Shown: positions 1 to 9,218, numbered from the stretch's first letter. The stretch is DNA of 64,000 nucleotides from Bathynomus jamesi (GCA_023014485.1 JAJOZX010005621.1:1-64000); one strand, 5' to 3'. Numbers and translations are program-made. Notes: generated by a model from the letters alone, not told the origin.

Positions 1-361
1 ATAGATACGAGATATATATATATACATATATATTAGTATATTATATGATATATATATATTATATATATAGAGATATATACAGTATATATATATATATATA
101 TATATACAGTATATATATATATACAGTATATATATATATATATATATACAGTATATATATATATACATATATATATACAGTATATATATATATACATATA
201 TATATACAGTATATATATACAGTATATATATATATATATTACAGTATATATATATATATATATACAGTATATATATATATATATTACATATATATATACA
301 GTATATATATATATATATATATACAGTATATATATATATACAGTATATATATATATTATAT

Positions 362-409
<48 letters not shown>

Positions 410-434
410 CAGTATATATATAATATATATATAT

Positions 435-480
<46 letters not shown>
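1..480. repeat. (TA)n microsatellite with regular acag interruptions
   Basis: Almost pure TA dinucleotide broken every 15-30 bases by acag, which gives a higher-order pattern of TA blocks joined by tacagta. Both strands show long open frames of Tyr-Ile repeats, but these only reflect the dinucleotide. No gene is supported here. Confidence 0.97.
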
Positions 481-483
<3 letters not shown>

Positions 484-603
484 CAAAGAATCAAGATTTT
501 CGACAATCGTGTCCTTTTTAACAAGTTTATTATATCCGCGTTTATATTACGCTGATGTATAATGTTTTGTTTATAATTTACAAAATTATTACCCACGTTA
601 GAA

Positions 604-604
604 G

Positions 605-640
<36 letters not shown>
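604..640. repeat. (ATT)n trinucleotide microsatellite
   Basis: About twelve ATT units directly abutting the left terminus of the mariner-like element that starts at 641. Confidence 0.95.
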
Positions 641-1406
641 CAGGGTGTCCCATAAGTCCGGCATCATAGGAAAAATAATAAAAAAAGGCAAAACAAAAGC
701 TTTTATTTACAGAACGTGCTCAATATGTCCACCGTTGTTTTCAATACACAAATTCAGACGTGATACCCAGTCAGCAAGCACACGGTGAATGATGTCAGGA
801 GTAATGGTGTTACATGCCCCAATAATGCGCTGCCGCAAATGTTCAACACTCCTAATTTTCTCTGCGTATACCAGCGCTTTCGAGTGGCCCCAGAGATAAA
901 AATTTAGTGGCGTGAGATCCGGGCTTCTAGCTGGCCATTCCACAGGCTCTCGACGTCCTATCCAATGACCAGGGAATTGTTGGTACAGGTATTCCCTTAC
1001 TTGGGTGCTGTAATGTGCAGGAGCGCCGTCTTGCTGGAACCATGTTGGGAAATTTCCTTCTTCGTTCAAGACACTGGGAAATGCTTCTTCCTTGAGCATA
1101 CGTAGGTAGGTGCCTCCAGTGACATGTTCATCGAAAAAGAGGGGGCCTATGATGCGATCCTTCCAAATGCCACACCATACCATCACCCGAGATGCACCTT
1201 GTTCTTTTGAAGAGGTATACCAGTGATGGTTGTTTTGAGACCAGTAGCGGGTGTTCTGTCGATTTACCTCACCATTTCCATAAAAAACAGCCTCGTCACT
1301 GAACAGAATGGTGGACGGGAAATTGGCATCCCGAGCATAAATTATGGTTTGTAGAAATAGAAAAATATGAATCTCTCCTATGATGCCGGACTTATGGGAC
1401 ACCTAG
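641..1406 (-). mobile_element. Mariner-like (DD41D type) element, internally deleted
   Basis: The ends are inverted repeats of about 30 bp: the left begins cagggtgtcccataagtccg and the right ends cggacttatgggacacctag. TA dinucleotides flank both sides, as expected for the Tc1/mariner superfamily. The transposase reads on the minus strand, but only its catalytic and C-terminal part survives; the helix-turn-helix half is missing. At 766 bp it is shorter than the 1.2-1.9 kb of full elements in this window. The outermost right bases (cctag instead of ccctg) are mutated. Confidence 0.9.
707..1339 (-). pseudogene. DD41D mariner-like transposase, C-terminal part, catalytic Asp changed
   Basis: The open frame shows the DDE-superfamily landmarks: first Asp in ILFSDEAVF, second in FQQDGAPAHY, then HWIGRREPVEWPARSPDL. 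Forty-one residues after the second Asp the third catalytic position reads Asn (TPLNFYLWG) where sister copies here have TPLDFFLWG, so the encoded protein should be inactive. The N-terminal DNA-binding region is absent; the apparent first residues of the longer frame are translated terminal repeat. The family would cut and paste DNA at TA sites. Confidence 0.85.
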
Positions 1407-1729
1407 TATATACTCACCCACCCACACATACATATATATATATATATATTTTTTTTGTCTTGCTATGCATCGAGGTAAGTTACATTACATATTATTTGTA
1501 AAGTTAAATTCACGTTTTTGATTCAGAAAAATGTCAGGCTACAAATGCAAAGATCACAGTATAAACAAAATTTACCTAAACATATTCTGTTGACGTTTGA
1601 GATTTTCAATTACAATTTTTCATTTATCCAACGAGTTAGACAGCTAAGCTAATAAAGGAAAATGGGAAAAAAATTAAGAGAAAATGGGAAATAATGAATT
1701 TTAATGACCGACTCAAATATCCAATGTCA

Positions 1730-1788
<59 letters not shown>
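1407..1788. other. AT-rich spacer with (TA)n at 1727-1784
   Basis: It contains a short TA tract near 1431-1449, about 240 bp of AT-rich sequence without recognisable coding, and a 58-bp TA microsatellite leading straight into the hAT terminus at 1789. Confidence 0.6.
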
Positions 1789-1790
<2 letters not shown>

Positions 1791-1882
1791 GGCCCGGATT
1801 TAGCTATAGGCGAACTAGGCGATCGCCTAGGGCCTCGCGCCAAAGGGGGCCTCGCTCAAGCCGTTTTGCGCGTTCTGTTCAA

Positions 1883-2240
1883 GTGATATTAATGATTTAG
1901 AACTCTATAAAGAACTTAAAGTACTTTGCAAGTTTATACCTGAGAAAACAAATCTCGGAAATGCCCTTATTTATATAGTGCAAAAAAACTAAGTGAGATT
2001 TATCCTAATGTTTATGTTGCACTTCGAATAGTATTAACCATCCCAGTTACTGTTGCTTCTGCTGAAAGAAGTTTCTCGCGTCTCAAACTTATTAAAACAT
2101 ATTTGCGTTCCACCATGTCTCAAGCGAGATTGCAATCATTAGCTATGTTATCAATAGAAAACGATATAACAAATGCATTAGATTATTCTCAATTAATTGA
2201 AGAGTTTAGCTCGAAGAAAAGTAGAAAAGCATTGCTGTAA
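1883..2240 (+). pseudogene. hAT transposase C-terminal dimerisation region
   Basis: After one frameshift in an A-run near 1985, the frame reads IYPNVYVALRIVLTIPVTVA then SAERSFSRLKLIKTYLRSTM. This is the conserved hAT C-terminal dimerisation motif (SAERSFS...LKxIKTYLRS), ending at a stop at 2238-2240. The catalytic N-terminal two thirds are missing. It resembles the ZMYM/TTF-type zinc-finger hAT lineage also seen at 19842-21796. Confidence 0.88.
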
Positions 2241-2523
2241 TATTCAAGGAGCATCTGAACCAAATATTAAAGCATTAATATTTAGCCTGATAAGTCGATC
2301 GCTCACTATTATAAAAAATGAAATGTCAACATCTCTAATACATCACATATGAAAAACGTTTGTATACTATGGAAAGTCATTAGTGCCAATGTCCCCTCTA
2401 AGATGCGCGCGTGTGCGCGCGCACACGCGTTGTGAAACCCGCGCACACAGCAAAATAAAATGCGCACAGGCTCAAGCGTATCATGAGTCACGACAGTAAA
2501 TGAAGTAATTTCAAAAATTTCAG

Positions 2524-2685
2524 TTTAATGAATTTTATAAAGAACAAATAAGAGACCGTTTGAAAGAAAATCATTTGGACATGCTCATGCGAATTAAAAG
2601 TTATCTGAATGATGACGGATGTATTAATCTTCATAGAGTTTATTTGGAATGGGCAAATGCTAAAGATCGTAGGAAGAAATCATAA
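2524..2685 (+). CDS. Unidentified 53-codon exon-like open frame inside the hAT element
   Basis: An in-frame stretch of 53 codons with stop at 2683-2685 follows a pyrimidine-poor but AG-terminated acceptor-like site (aatttcag at 2516-2523). The composition is protein-like: FYKEQIRDRLKENHLDMLMR, then a YLNDDGCINLHRVYLEWA motif and a basic end DRRKKS. I do not recognise the family. A degraded copy of its 3' half follows at 2797-2860. It could be a 3'-terminal host exon captured by the hAT element, or a piece of an unrecognised transposon protein. Confidence 0.4.
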   Translation, partial: FNEFYKEQIRDRLKENHLDMLMRIKSYLNDDGCINLHRVYLEWANAKDRRKKS

Positions 2686-2861
2686 TCATACTTAAATGAA
2701 AGGCACTTTCATTTAATGTTATTTTGATTATATTTTATTTTATTGAATTTTATTATTTTTTATTTTATTCCTATTTTGTGAATGGATAAAATCATGTATT
2801 AATCTTGATAGTCTATTTTAAATTGCTAAATGCTAAAAATACTAGTCATTTTCAATTAATG

Positions 2862-3854
2862 GGTGCTATGAGAATAAAAACCCACTCTAATAGACAGAGT
2901 TTATTTCCACGACAGTTTCGACGCCCACTGGCATCCTCCTCGGGTGGATACAGAAACACAAATGAAACAAAACAAGAGGGAAAAACAGTTCAGGGATCGA
3001 CCGTTAAGAAATTCGCACCTAGGTTGGATTCCATTCTCTCGAGACAGGAGGGGCATTTTCATTAAGTACATTCGCACAAATTTTAAAACTATCTTCCTGT
3101 TCTAAACATACAGATTCTATTATTTTTACATAATTATTACATTTATAATTAAATTTATTACATTTAATATTGCATAATTATTAATTACAGAAATTATAAA
3201 TTTATTATTACATTGGTTATTACATTGTTGTTTATTATACAGAAATGTAATAACCAATGTAATAATAAATTTATAATTTCTGTAATTAATAATTATGCAA
3301 TATTAAATGTAATAAATTTAATTATAAATGTAATAATTATGTAAAAATAATAGAATCTGTATGTTTAGAACAGGAAGATAGTTTTAAAATTTGTGCGAAT
3401 GTACTTAATGAAAATGCCCCTCCTGTCTCGAGAGAATGGAATCCAACCTAGGTGCGAATTTCTTAACGGTCGATCCCTGAACTGTTTTTCCCTCTTGTTT
3501 TGTTTCATTTGTGTTTCTGTATCCACCCGAGGAGGATGCCAGTGGGCGTCGAAACTGTCGTGGAAATAAACTCTGTCTATTAGAGTGGGTTTTTATTCTC
3601 ATATTTTGACCTTCACGTAAAAAAGTGAAGTTTTTTGCATTTATTAATGGGTGCTCTTCCAATACGTGCTCTACCGTAAAATTTACATTCCAATATGTGC
3701 TAACTAACGAAAATATCACGCCCTAACCTAATCAATCGTTAGGTCAATTAATTGTACGCCCTTGACGATTGGTTAGGTTAGGTCGTGATATTTTCGTTAG
3801 TTAGCACATATTGGAATGTAAATTTTACGGTAGAGCACGTATTGGAAGAGCACC
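2862..3854. mobile_element. Foldback MITE with 8-bp target duplication, split by a nested insertion
   Basis: Without the nested insert this is a 205-bp foldback: arms starting ggtgctcttccaatacgtgc and ending in its complement at 3854. A perfect 8-bp duplication aattaatg lies at 2854-2861 and 3855-3862. The first six bases (ggtgct) lie at 2862-2867; the rest resumes at 3656. The inner core (taactaacgaaaatatcacg plus acctaacctaa) is shared with the element at 47692-47894. The 8-bp duplication suggests mobilisation by a hAT-type or P-type transposase. Confidence 0.82.
2868..3642. mobile_element. Penelope-like terminal palindrome with 36-nt tail
   Basis: Two perfect inverted arms of 359 bp (2868-3226 and 3244-3602) surround a 17-base loop. 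A 36-nt unpaired tail (attttgaccttcacgtaaaa...) follows at 3603-3638. The unit is flanked by a 13-bp duplication attaatgggtgct (2855-2867 and 3643-3655). Inverted terminal repeats, a 34-36-nt extension and target duplications of 10-15 bp are the described hallmarks of Penelope-like retroelements. No reverse transcriptase is present. A short sister copy with the same tail is at 56397-56493. Confidence 0.68.
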
Positions 3855-4434
3855 AATTAATGTTATTTTTATTTTATTTCTTTATTTTGTTGAATTTTAT
3901 TTTACTATTTTTTATTTTATTCATATTTTTAGAATGGATAAAATGTTTTCTTTTTAAAGAATATATAATATCGTAAACAGTTTTTTAATATCCATTTAAT
4001 AGTACCGTAATGATCAAGCTATCACCTTATGGAAATAATATTTATTAAGTATTTAATATTTATATATATTTAATTTTGAAGATAATAGCGTTCAGAAAAG
4101 TTGGCACAATTTTTCACCATGAATCTAAATGTTATGCACAACGAAAATTTCTTGCGCACACGGACTAAAAAAAATTAGAGGGAACATTGGTCATTACCTA
4201 TGTCCTATATCATATAAATCTTAGAAATCATTGTCTTATATTTTCGATACAAATCTTGATTCATATTATAATTTATACTTATTTGTATGATTTATTTATA
4301 TTTCTTATACAATTTCCATGCGTGATTATTTTGGTTTGGTTTAATTTTTAAGTGCTGGCATAGTTCTGTCTATGCGGGATTCTAATATTGCTGGTATAGT
4401 ACCGATAATTAAGTCCATATTTTCATATATATAG

Positions 4435-4515
4435 GCCTAGGGCCTCGCAATTTCTAGATCTGCTTAGGGCCTCGCAATTTCTAGATCTGCCTAGGGCCTC
4501 GCAATTTCTAGATCC
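4435..4515 (+). repeat. Three 27-bp subterminal repeats of the hAT element
   Basis: The unit begins gcctagggcctcgcaatttc and repeats exactly three times with two base changes. Repeated subterminal motifs are usual transposase-binding regions in hAT elements; that role is inferred. Confidence 0.85.
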
Positions 4516-4540
4516 GGCCCTGTATATATATATATATATG

Positions 4541-4768
4541 AATAGAAACGACATAAGTGTTAAGGAACGTTTCTGCACACGAGGAGGAGAGATAACGAAT
4601 AAATGAAAAATGAGGCGAACCGCCTGGGAATCGAACCCAGGGCCTTCCAATTACCGGTTGGACGCGCTACCATTATGCTACGGACCTCACTTAATCACAA
4701 ATCGAAATTCTCCCACATAGGGCAGAAACCAATGCCCTGAGAGGGCACCCTCGCAAATCGTGAATATG
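4541..4768 (-). mobile_element. tRNA-derived SINE (family A), copy 1
   Basis: On the minus strand, 4690 to 4611 folds like a tRNA. The A-box-like tagcataatgg and B box ggttcgattcc are intact. The anticodon stem tccaa/ttgga encloses a 7-base loop ccggtaa, and tgagg/cctca can pair at the ends. The flanking body (aacgacataagtgttaagga) recurs at 4803 and 4985, so this is a repeat rather than a solitary tRNA gene. Confidence 0.82.
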
Positions 4769-5036
4769 CGCATATAACTGCAATGACCGCGCAGTATATA
4801 AATGAATAGAAACGACATAAGTGTTAAGGAACGTTTCTGCACACGAGGAGGAGAGATAACGAATAAATGAAAAATGAGGCGAACCGCCTGGGAATCGAAC
4901 CCATCTGGGTTCGATTCCCAGGCGGTTCGCCTCATTTTTCATTTATTCGTTATCTCTCCTCCTCGTGTGCAGAAACGTTCCTTAACACTTATGTCGTTTC
5001 TATTCATTTATATACTGCGCGGTCATTGCAGTTATA

Positions 5037-5040
<4 letters not shown>
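4769..5040. repeat. Near-perfect palindrome of SINE family A
   Basis: Two copies of the same SINE 5'-half face each other about the centre 4904-4905 (gaaccca-tc-tgggttc), with arms of about 135 bp. The break falls inside the tRNA B-box region. It could be a real inverted duplication or an assembly or read artefact. Confidence 0.8.
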
Positions 5041-5077
<37 letters not shown>

Positions 5078-5078
5078 C
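5039..5078. repeat. (TA)n microsatellite
   Basis: Forty bases of TA abutting the end of the SINE palindrome. Confidence 0.95.
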
Positions 5079-5223
5079 TCGAGACTTGATTACTTAGTTA
5101 TACCTAAAATTTGCCATGTCTAAATTAGAAGTTTCAGAAAATAGGTTTAGTCTTATGTCAGGTACGGCATTCTTTTTTAATTTTAAACGTAATGGATTGC
5201 AGCACTGTTTATCGAAAATGCGT

Positions 5224-6390
5224 AATATGTATACGAGATAAGTGTACGATGGTGTGAATGAACTCTGAAGCTATTCTTTTCATTATACTTTTTCGTAGTT
5301 TTTAGAACTCGTCTTTAACAGCTATTTTCTGCCAGTAGAGGCTGGCGGAGGAGGAAGAACCTCCTCTTTTCCATACTTTGCTACTACCACCATTGGCGGA
5401 TCTAGTCCCCACGTTTGTGGGGGGGGGGGCAAATCGAACGCAATGACACACACACACACCTAATATATGCAAGTAATGCTGCAGTAATCAGCTTAGTTAT
5501 TGTATCCCGAAATGCGATGCGATGCATGTATGCATACATCCCAAATTTGGGAGCCTTGGCAAAATTTCTACACAAAAATCCTTCGTAAAAAATTTCTTTC
5601 TTTACCTTCCTATCGTTTCACAATCCTTAGCACAGGGTTGATTGTTATTGTGCGCAGCGTATCGTCGACAGCAGCGCACCAATCACAAAGTCTCTCCCTT
5701 CCTTACCCATGCCTCCATTCTCTAATGCCTATTTCTTTATCCTACGGACCATGGGCAAGAATAGCTACTGAATAAAAGTGGAAGCCATGATGTAGTACAA
5801 CAAACAAACAAACAAACAAGGCACAGGAGATTTGCGTCGTAACAAAGACAAGCTGATTAGGGACAAATCTGACTGGACACAGTGAAAATAGTTAGCAGTA
5901 TTTCAAGTCAAAATTGGTAAGTCAAGTTACCGAGTGTCACTAGATCCATCTTAAAAAAAGCTGAAAATCGCTAAATTCACAAGAATTGTTCGAAGATACT
6001 TGGACATAAAGACATCCACGCAAACACAAGTGACCGACCAATGTGCGGATTTCATGTAAATAGAAAAAAAAAAAGCAGGTAGATTATATATATACACACA
6101 GTACTTTCGTAGGTAACGAAGAAAAAGGGTATAAAAAGTATTTTACGTGGCATTTTGTTAGCTTTGGGGGAACCATGGCCCATTTTCCCGACCCCCCCCT
6201 GGATCCACTAATGACTACTACTACTACTACTGTTTATGCGTAAAAGTTTCACACCTTTATAAGTGTAAGCGTGGTATGAGAGTTCCCAGTACTCTTCATT
6301 TTCATTAGTTCTTCATTTTTTCTTTACTTCTTTCTTGGGCTAACCTAGAGTGGTTCTTAGGGTTTTTCTTAGCCTGTAACTAATACATGC
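5224..6390 (+). repeat. Dispersed repeat R1, copy 1, split by a hAT MITE
   Basis: Left part 5224-5390 contains gaatgaactctgaagctatt and a ggctggcggaggaggaa block. The right part 6214-6390 contains gtggtatgagagttcccag and gggctaacctagagtggttc. Other copies are at 13058-13285, 32608-32895 and 57720-57870 (minus). No coding is seen; the class is unknown. Confidence 0.8.
5391..6213. mobile_element. hAT-type non-autonomous element
   Basis: The ends are cattggcggatctag and (complement of the right end) cattagtggatccag. The 8-bp flanks actaccac (5383-5390) and actactac (6214-6221) match at 7 of 8 positions. The interior of 823 bp includes G and C runs, a short CA tract and no transposase. Confidence 0.8.
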
Positions 6391-6714
6391 ATATAGAAGG
6401 AAATATATATAGGATAGACATAAAAGTTTCGATCAACCAACTAGTCTAGGAAAACCCGCTTAAACTGGCTCTTCCCAACATACTTCATCTAACAAACTCA
6501 ATATTTTTCCTCTTTTTCTATTCCAGAATTCGAATTAGACTCGTCTTTGAAACTAACGTTTGGAAACTGCATTCACCAAAGGCCACTTCCAACAACACAG
6601 AAAGTAATCTGATGAGTTAAAACTCATGCTTACTATTATAAAAAAAAGTCGTTATTACAAACCAGTTTCGTTGCTATTGGTTTTCTGTGACGTGTATATA
6701 TATATATATATATA
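6391..6714. other. Unique AT-rich spacer ending in (TA)n
   Basis: Nothing recognisable, apart from a 20-bp TA tract next to the mariner-like end at 6715. Confidence 0.5.
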
Positions 6715-7284
6715 CCGGGTGTCCGAGAATTATCTGTACAATTTTTGGCTGTTATTAAAAGTCAACCATGAAGTGTAGAAATTCCAGTGTTGTCCCATTT
6801 CACAGAGAAACTCATTAAGTTTTTTCTGATAACAAGTTTTGACAATTTTTTTCTTTTTTGTACGCGGGTGACAGACATTGATGATTTAAAAGCAAGAATC
6901 ACAGTTGCTATTGAGCGAATTGATGTGGATATGCTGCAGCGTACATGGCAACATTTGGATTATCGATTGGATGTTTCGCGAAACACTGATGGTGCACATA
7001 TCGAATGTTTGTAACGACGTTACCTTAACAAAAGAAACTTTTGAAAATACAGATTCTAAATAATCTTGTTTAAGAATTTTACGTGTGTTATCAAGAATTT
7101 TATTAAAAGATGAAATTGTACAGATAATTTTCGGACACACTGGAATTTCTAAAAAACTTGTCAAAACTTGGTATCAGAAAAACTTAATGAGATTCTTTGT
7201 AAAATGGGACAACACTGGAATTTCTACACTTCATGGTTGACTTTTAATAATAGCCAAAACTTGTACAGATAATTCTCGGACACC

Positions 7285-7287
<3 letters not shown>
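6715..7287 (+). mobile_element. Mariner-like element retaining only the transposase 3' end
   Basis: Left end ccgggtgtccgagaattatc, right end gataattctcggacaccctg. The inverted repeats are unusually long: the left 130 bp reappears inverted at 7160-7287, and an extra partial copy of the terminus lies at 7110-7140. TA flanks both sides. The middle encodes only the transposase C-terminus. Confidence 0.85.
6867..7014 (+). pseudogene. Mariner-like transposase C-terminal fragment
   Basis: The frame reads TDIDDLKARITVAIERID ... LQRTWQHLDYRLDVS ... DGAHIECL before a stop. This matches the end of the DD41D-type transposases elsewhere in the window (for example the ENNGGHIEHVL end at 707). All three catalytic Asp residues are absent. 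Confidence 0.8.

Positions 7288-7327
<40 letters not shown>
7287..7327. repeat. (TA)n microsatellite at a mariner terminus
   Basis: The TA run continues directly from the TA target duplication of the 6715-7287 element. Confidence 0.92.
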
Positions 7328-7329
<2 letters not shown>

Positions 7330-7360
7330 AAAATCACAGAACAACACTTGATCTTTTTAA

Positions 7361-7538
7361 TAAGCAAAGAACCACAGGGAAAAGGAAAAGGAAACACGAA
7401 ATTCGAGCGCTTTCGTGATATATTCACATCTTCAGGACAAGAAAGAAATGTTAGTTCTTTCTTGTCCCTGAAGATGTGAATATATCACGAAAGCGCTCGG
7501 ATTTCGTGTTTCCTTTTCCTTTTCCCTGTGGTTCTTTG

Positions 7539-7542
<4 letters not shown>
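7361..7542. mobile_element. Penelope-like palindrome with hammerhead-like core
   Basis: Arms of about 85 bp (7361-7446 and 7455-7542) are near-perfect complements around a short loop. The plus strand of the right arm contains ctgaagatgtgaatatatca followed by cgaaagcgct, which resembles the conserved CUGANGA and GAAA boxes of type I hammerhead ribozymes found in Penelope-like elements. A related tail (cgaaagcgctt ... tttcctttccttcg) lies at 23957-24012 on the minus strand. Confidence 0.55.

Positions 7543-7601
<59 letters not shown>
7541..7601. repeat. (TA)n microsatellite
   Basis: Sixty bases of TA starting at the last base of the palindrome. Confidence 0.95.
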
Positions 7602-8031
7602 TGGCCAAGAAAAAATTCTAACGAAAAAAAAAATCTGCTTTGTTTTAGAAATACTATTACTGTCACCAAAAAGAATAAAGCACCAGAAAAAAATGGAAAA
7701 ATGACCAATTAGTAATTTTGCATACTTTTTAGATTTTTCTTTTTTCAGGCGGATTTTTTCCCGAAACTGTACATATAACCCTAAAAACAATCTGTCAAAA
7801 GGTTGAAACAAAGACACTGTTGGTCAACAGCTTGACAACCGGCAGCAAATTCACAAAATAACCAAGAAAAGTTATGATGTGAAGCACATGACCATTACGA
7901 GATTGTTTAGCCTTTGTCAAAGAGAAGATAGCTCGACACGGGTAATATTTTTTCTTTTATAAATAATGATGGTGAATGGTGGTGATGCTGGGTATCAATG
8001 AGGTTAATTGGTTTTATAGTTTTGTGTAGAT
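7602..8031. other. Unique spacer, nothing recognised
   Basis: AT-rich, short frames only, no terminal repeats seen. Confidence 0.5.
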
Positions 8032-8161
8032 CAGTGGTTCCCAACCTCGGGTCGCGACCCAAATCAGAGTCGCGGGGGTTCTCGAGTAGGGTCGCGAGGG
8101 GTCACTATATAAACTATTCCTTAATTCAATTTATTTAAATTTTAATCATAAGCCCGAGGGT

Positions 8162-8193
<32 letters not shown>

Positions 8194-8227
8194 GCAGCAA
8201 AAAAAAAGAAAAGGTTGAGAACCACTG
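8032..8227. mobile_element. hAT MITE with perfect 8-bp target duplication
   Basis: The ends cagtggttcccaacctc and (right complement) cagtggttctcaacctt form a clear hAT-type inverted repeat. Exact 8-bp flanks gtgtagat lie at 8024-8031 and 8228-8235. The interior of 196 bp holds gggtcgcgaccc and related GC motifs but no coding. Confidence 0.93.
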
Positions 8228-8235
8228 GTGTAGAT

Positions 8236-8866
8236 GAATCACTACAGGAATCCGATACTGACGGTCTCTGATTTGTAGCCATGCACGAGCCTGGCAACTC
8301 ATCAAACTTGCGTGCTGCTGTGCGGGTTGGACCCTTATGCAGATGGAATTATGAAAACCAACTAAATGTATAAATTAATGGTTATTAGAAGTAATTCTTC
8401 TCAACATCCATTCAAACAGGACTTTTTTTTTTATTTTTTCAAAATAGTCATGCAGCCTTTCTGGTACAAATTTAAATTATAAATCCTTTAAAACAGTACT
8501 GCAACCGCACCGATTATGAAAATTACTAAATTACAGTACCAAAGGAAAAAACCCGCAGTGTTTCTCTCTCTTCCAACTCCGTACTCTTCAATATTTAATA
8601 ATTTTATAAAATTAAGAGTTAAATTTTCCTTCTCTCGCTCCCCCTCTCACTCTTCCCCTCCCCCCTTCCCCTCCCATTACTTATTCTCTCGTCTCCCTTT
8701 CCTCGAGTCTATTAACTCTATATTTCTTAAAAACTGCTGCAAAAGCATTGTGTGATTTGATTCCTTTTGTAATTTCCTCAAATAAATACGAAAACCGTTC
8801 GTTGTATTGGGTGCAATGCAGTTAAATCCATCATCCTTATCGGCCATTAATTCAAATGACGTTTTT

Positions 8867-8870
<4 letters not shown>
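8236..8870. other. Unique spacer with a pyrimidine-rich stretch
   Basis: No gene recognised. 8625-8710 is strongly C/T biased (cccccttcccctcccatt) and can form a polypurine/polypyrimidine tract. Confidence 0.5.
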
Positions 8871-8915
<45 letters not shown>

Positions 8916-8945
8916 CTCTCTCTCTCTCACACACACACACACAAA
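8871..8945. repeat. (AC)n - (TC)n - (AC)n compound microsatellite
   Basis: An AC tract, then tctctctctc, then AC again. Confidence 0.95.
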
Positions 8946-9218
8946 CGCATTCTCACATTATTTTAATTTTTGTTTCCATGACCTTGTTCTTTATACTTTT
9001 CTCTCACGAATTTATTTACACTTCCTTCTTCCTCTTTTATAACTCCTTCGATCGACAGTTTATCTCCTTTTCTTCCATTCTTTTTGTCGAATCCAAATTG
9101 TTCATACTGACTGAGGATAGCGAAAAGACCAAGCATTGAAACGTCGACACGAAAGAATTAGAAATATATATTAAAGAAATAAAGCGGAAGCAATGAAATT
9201 TTAACATTCACAATTATA

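Larger units (their letters stand above)
2623..3945 (+). repeat. Split tandem duplication inside the hAT element
   Basis: The sequence from about 2623 (tgtattaatcttcatag, then the poly-T/A tract ending aatggataaaat) is repeated from 2797 and, after the nested insertions at 2862-3854, continues at 3863-3945 (gttatttttattttatttc ... agaatggataaaat). Two diverged copies of about 180 bp therefore flank or contain the foldback element. Confidence 0.65.
1789..4522 (+). mobile_element. hAT element, non-autonomous remnant with nested insertions
   Basis: The left end begins caggcccggatttag and the right end reads ctagatccggccctg, giving terminal inverted repeats of about 15 bp with the CAG start typical of hAT. 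The left subterminal region and three 27-bp repeats at the right share the motif cctagggcctcgc. Inside lies the 3' end of a hAT transposase, an unidentified exon-like frame, a foldback element and a Penelope-like palindrome. The flanks are TA microsatellite, so the 8-bp target duplication cannot be read. The alternative is two unrelated hAT termini facing each other by chance. Confidence 0.7.

Noticed and set aside
33..596. Long open frames of Tyr/Ile repeats on both strands
   Set aside because: Purely a consequence of the TA dinucleotide repeat having no stop in some frames.
2805..3719. Identical 65-residue frames in both arms of the palindrome as a conserved peptide
   Set aside because: They are the same DNA read from both arms of an inverted repeat; contain no protein features.
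4611..4690. Functional tRNA gene
   Set aside because: Folds like a tRNA, but is embedded in a body repeated two more times next to it and in diverged form at 17385; a SINE is the better reading.
5041..5076. TATA-box-like promoter elements in TA tracts
   Set aside because: TA tracts occur every few kilobases and none is placed upstream of a plausible gene.
8677..8940. Cys/Val repeat frame at a CA/GT tract
   Set aside because: Dinucleotide repeat artefact.
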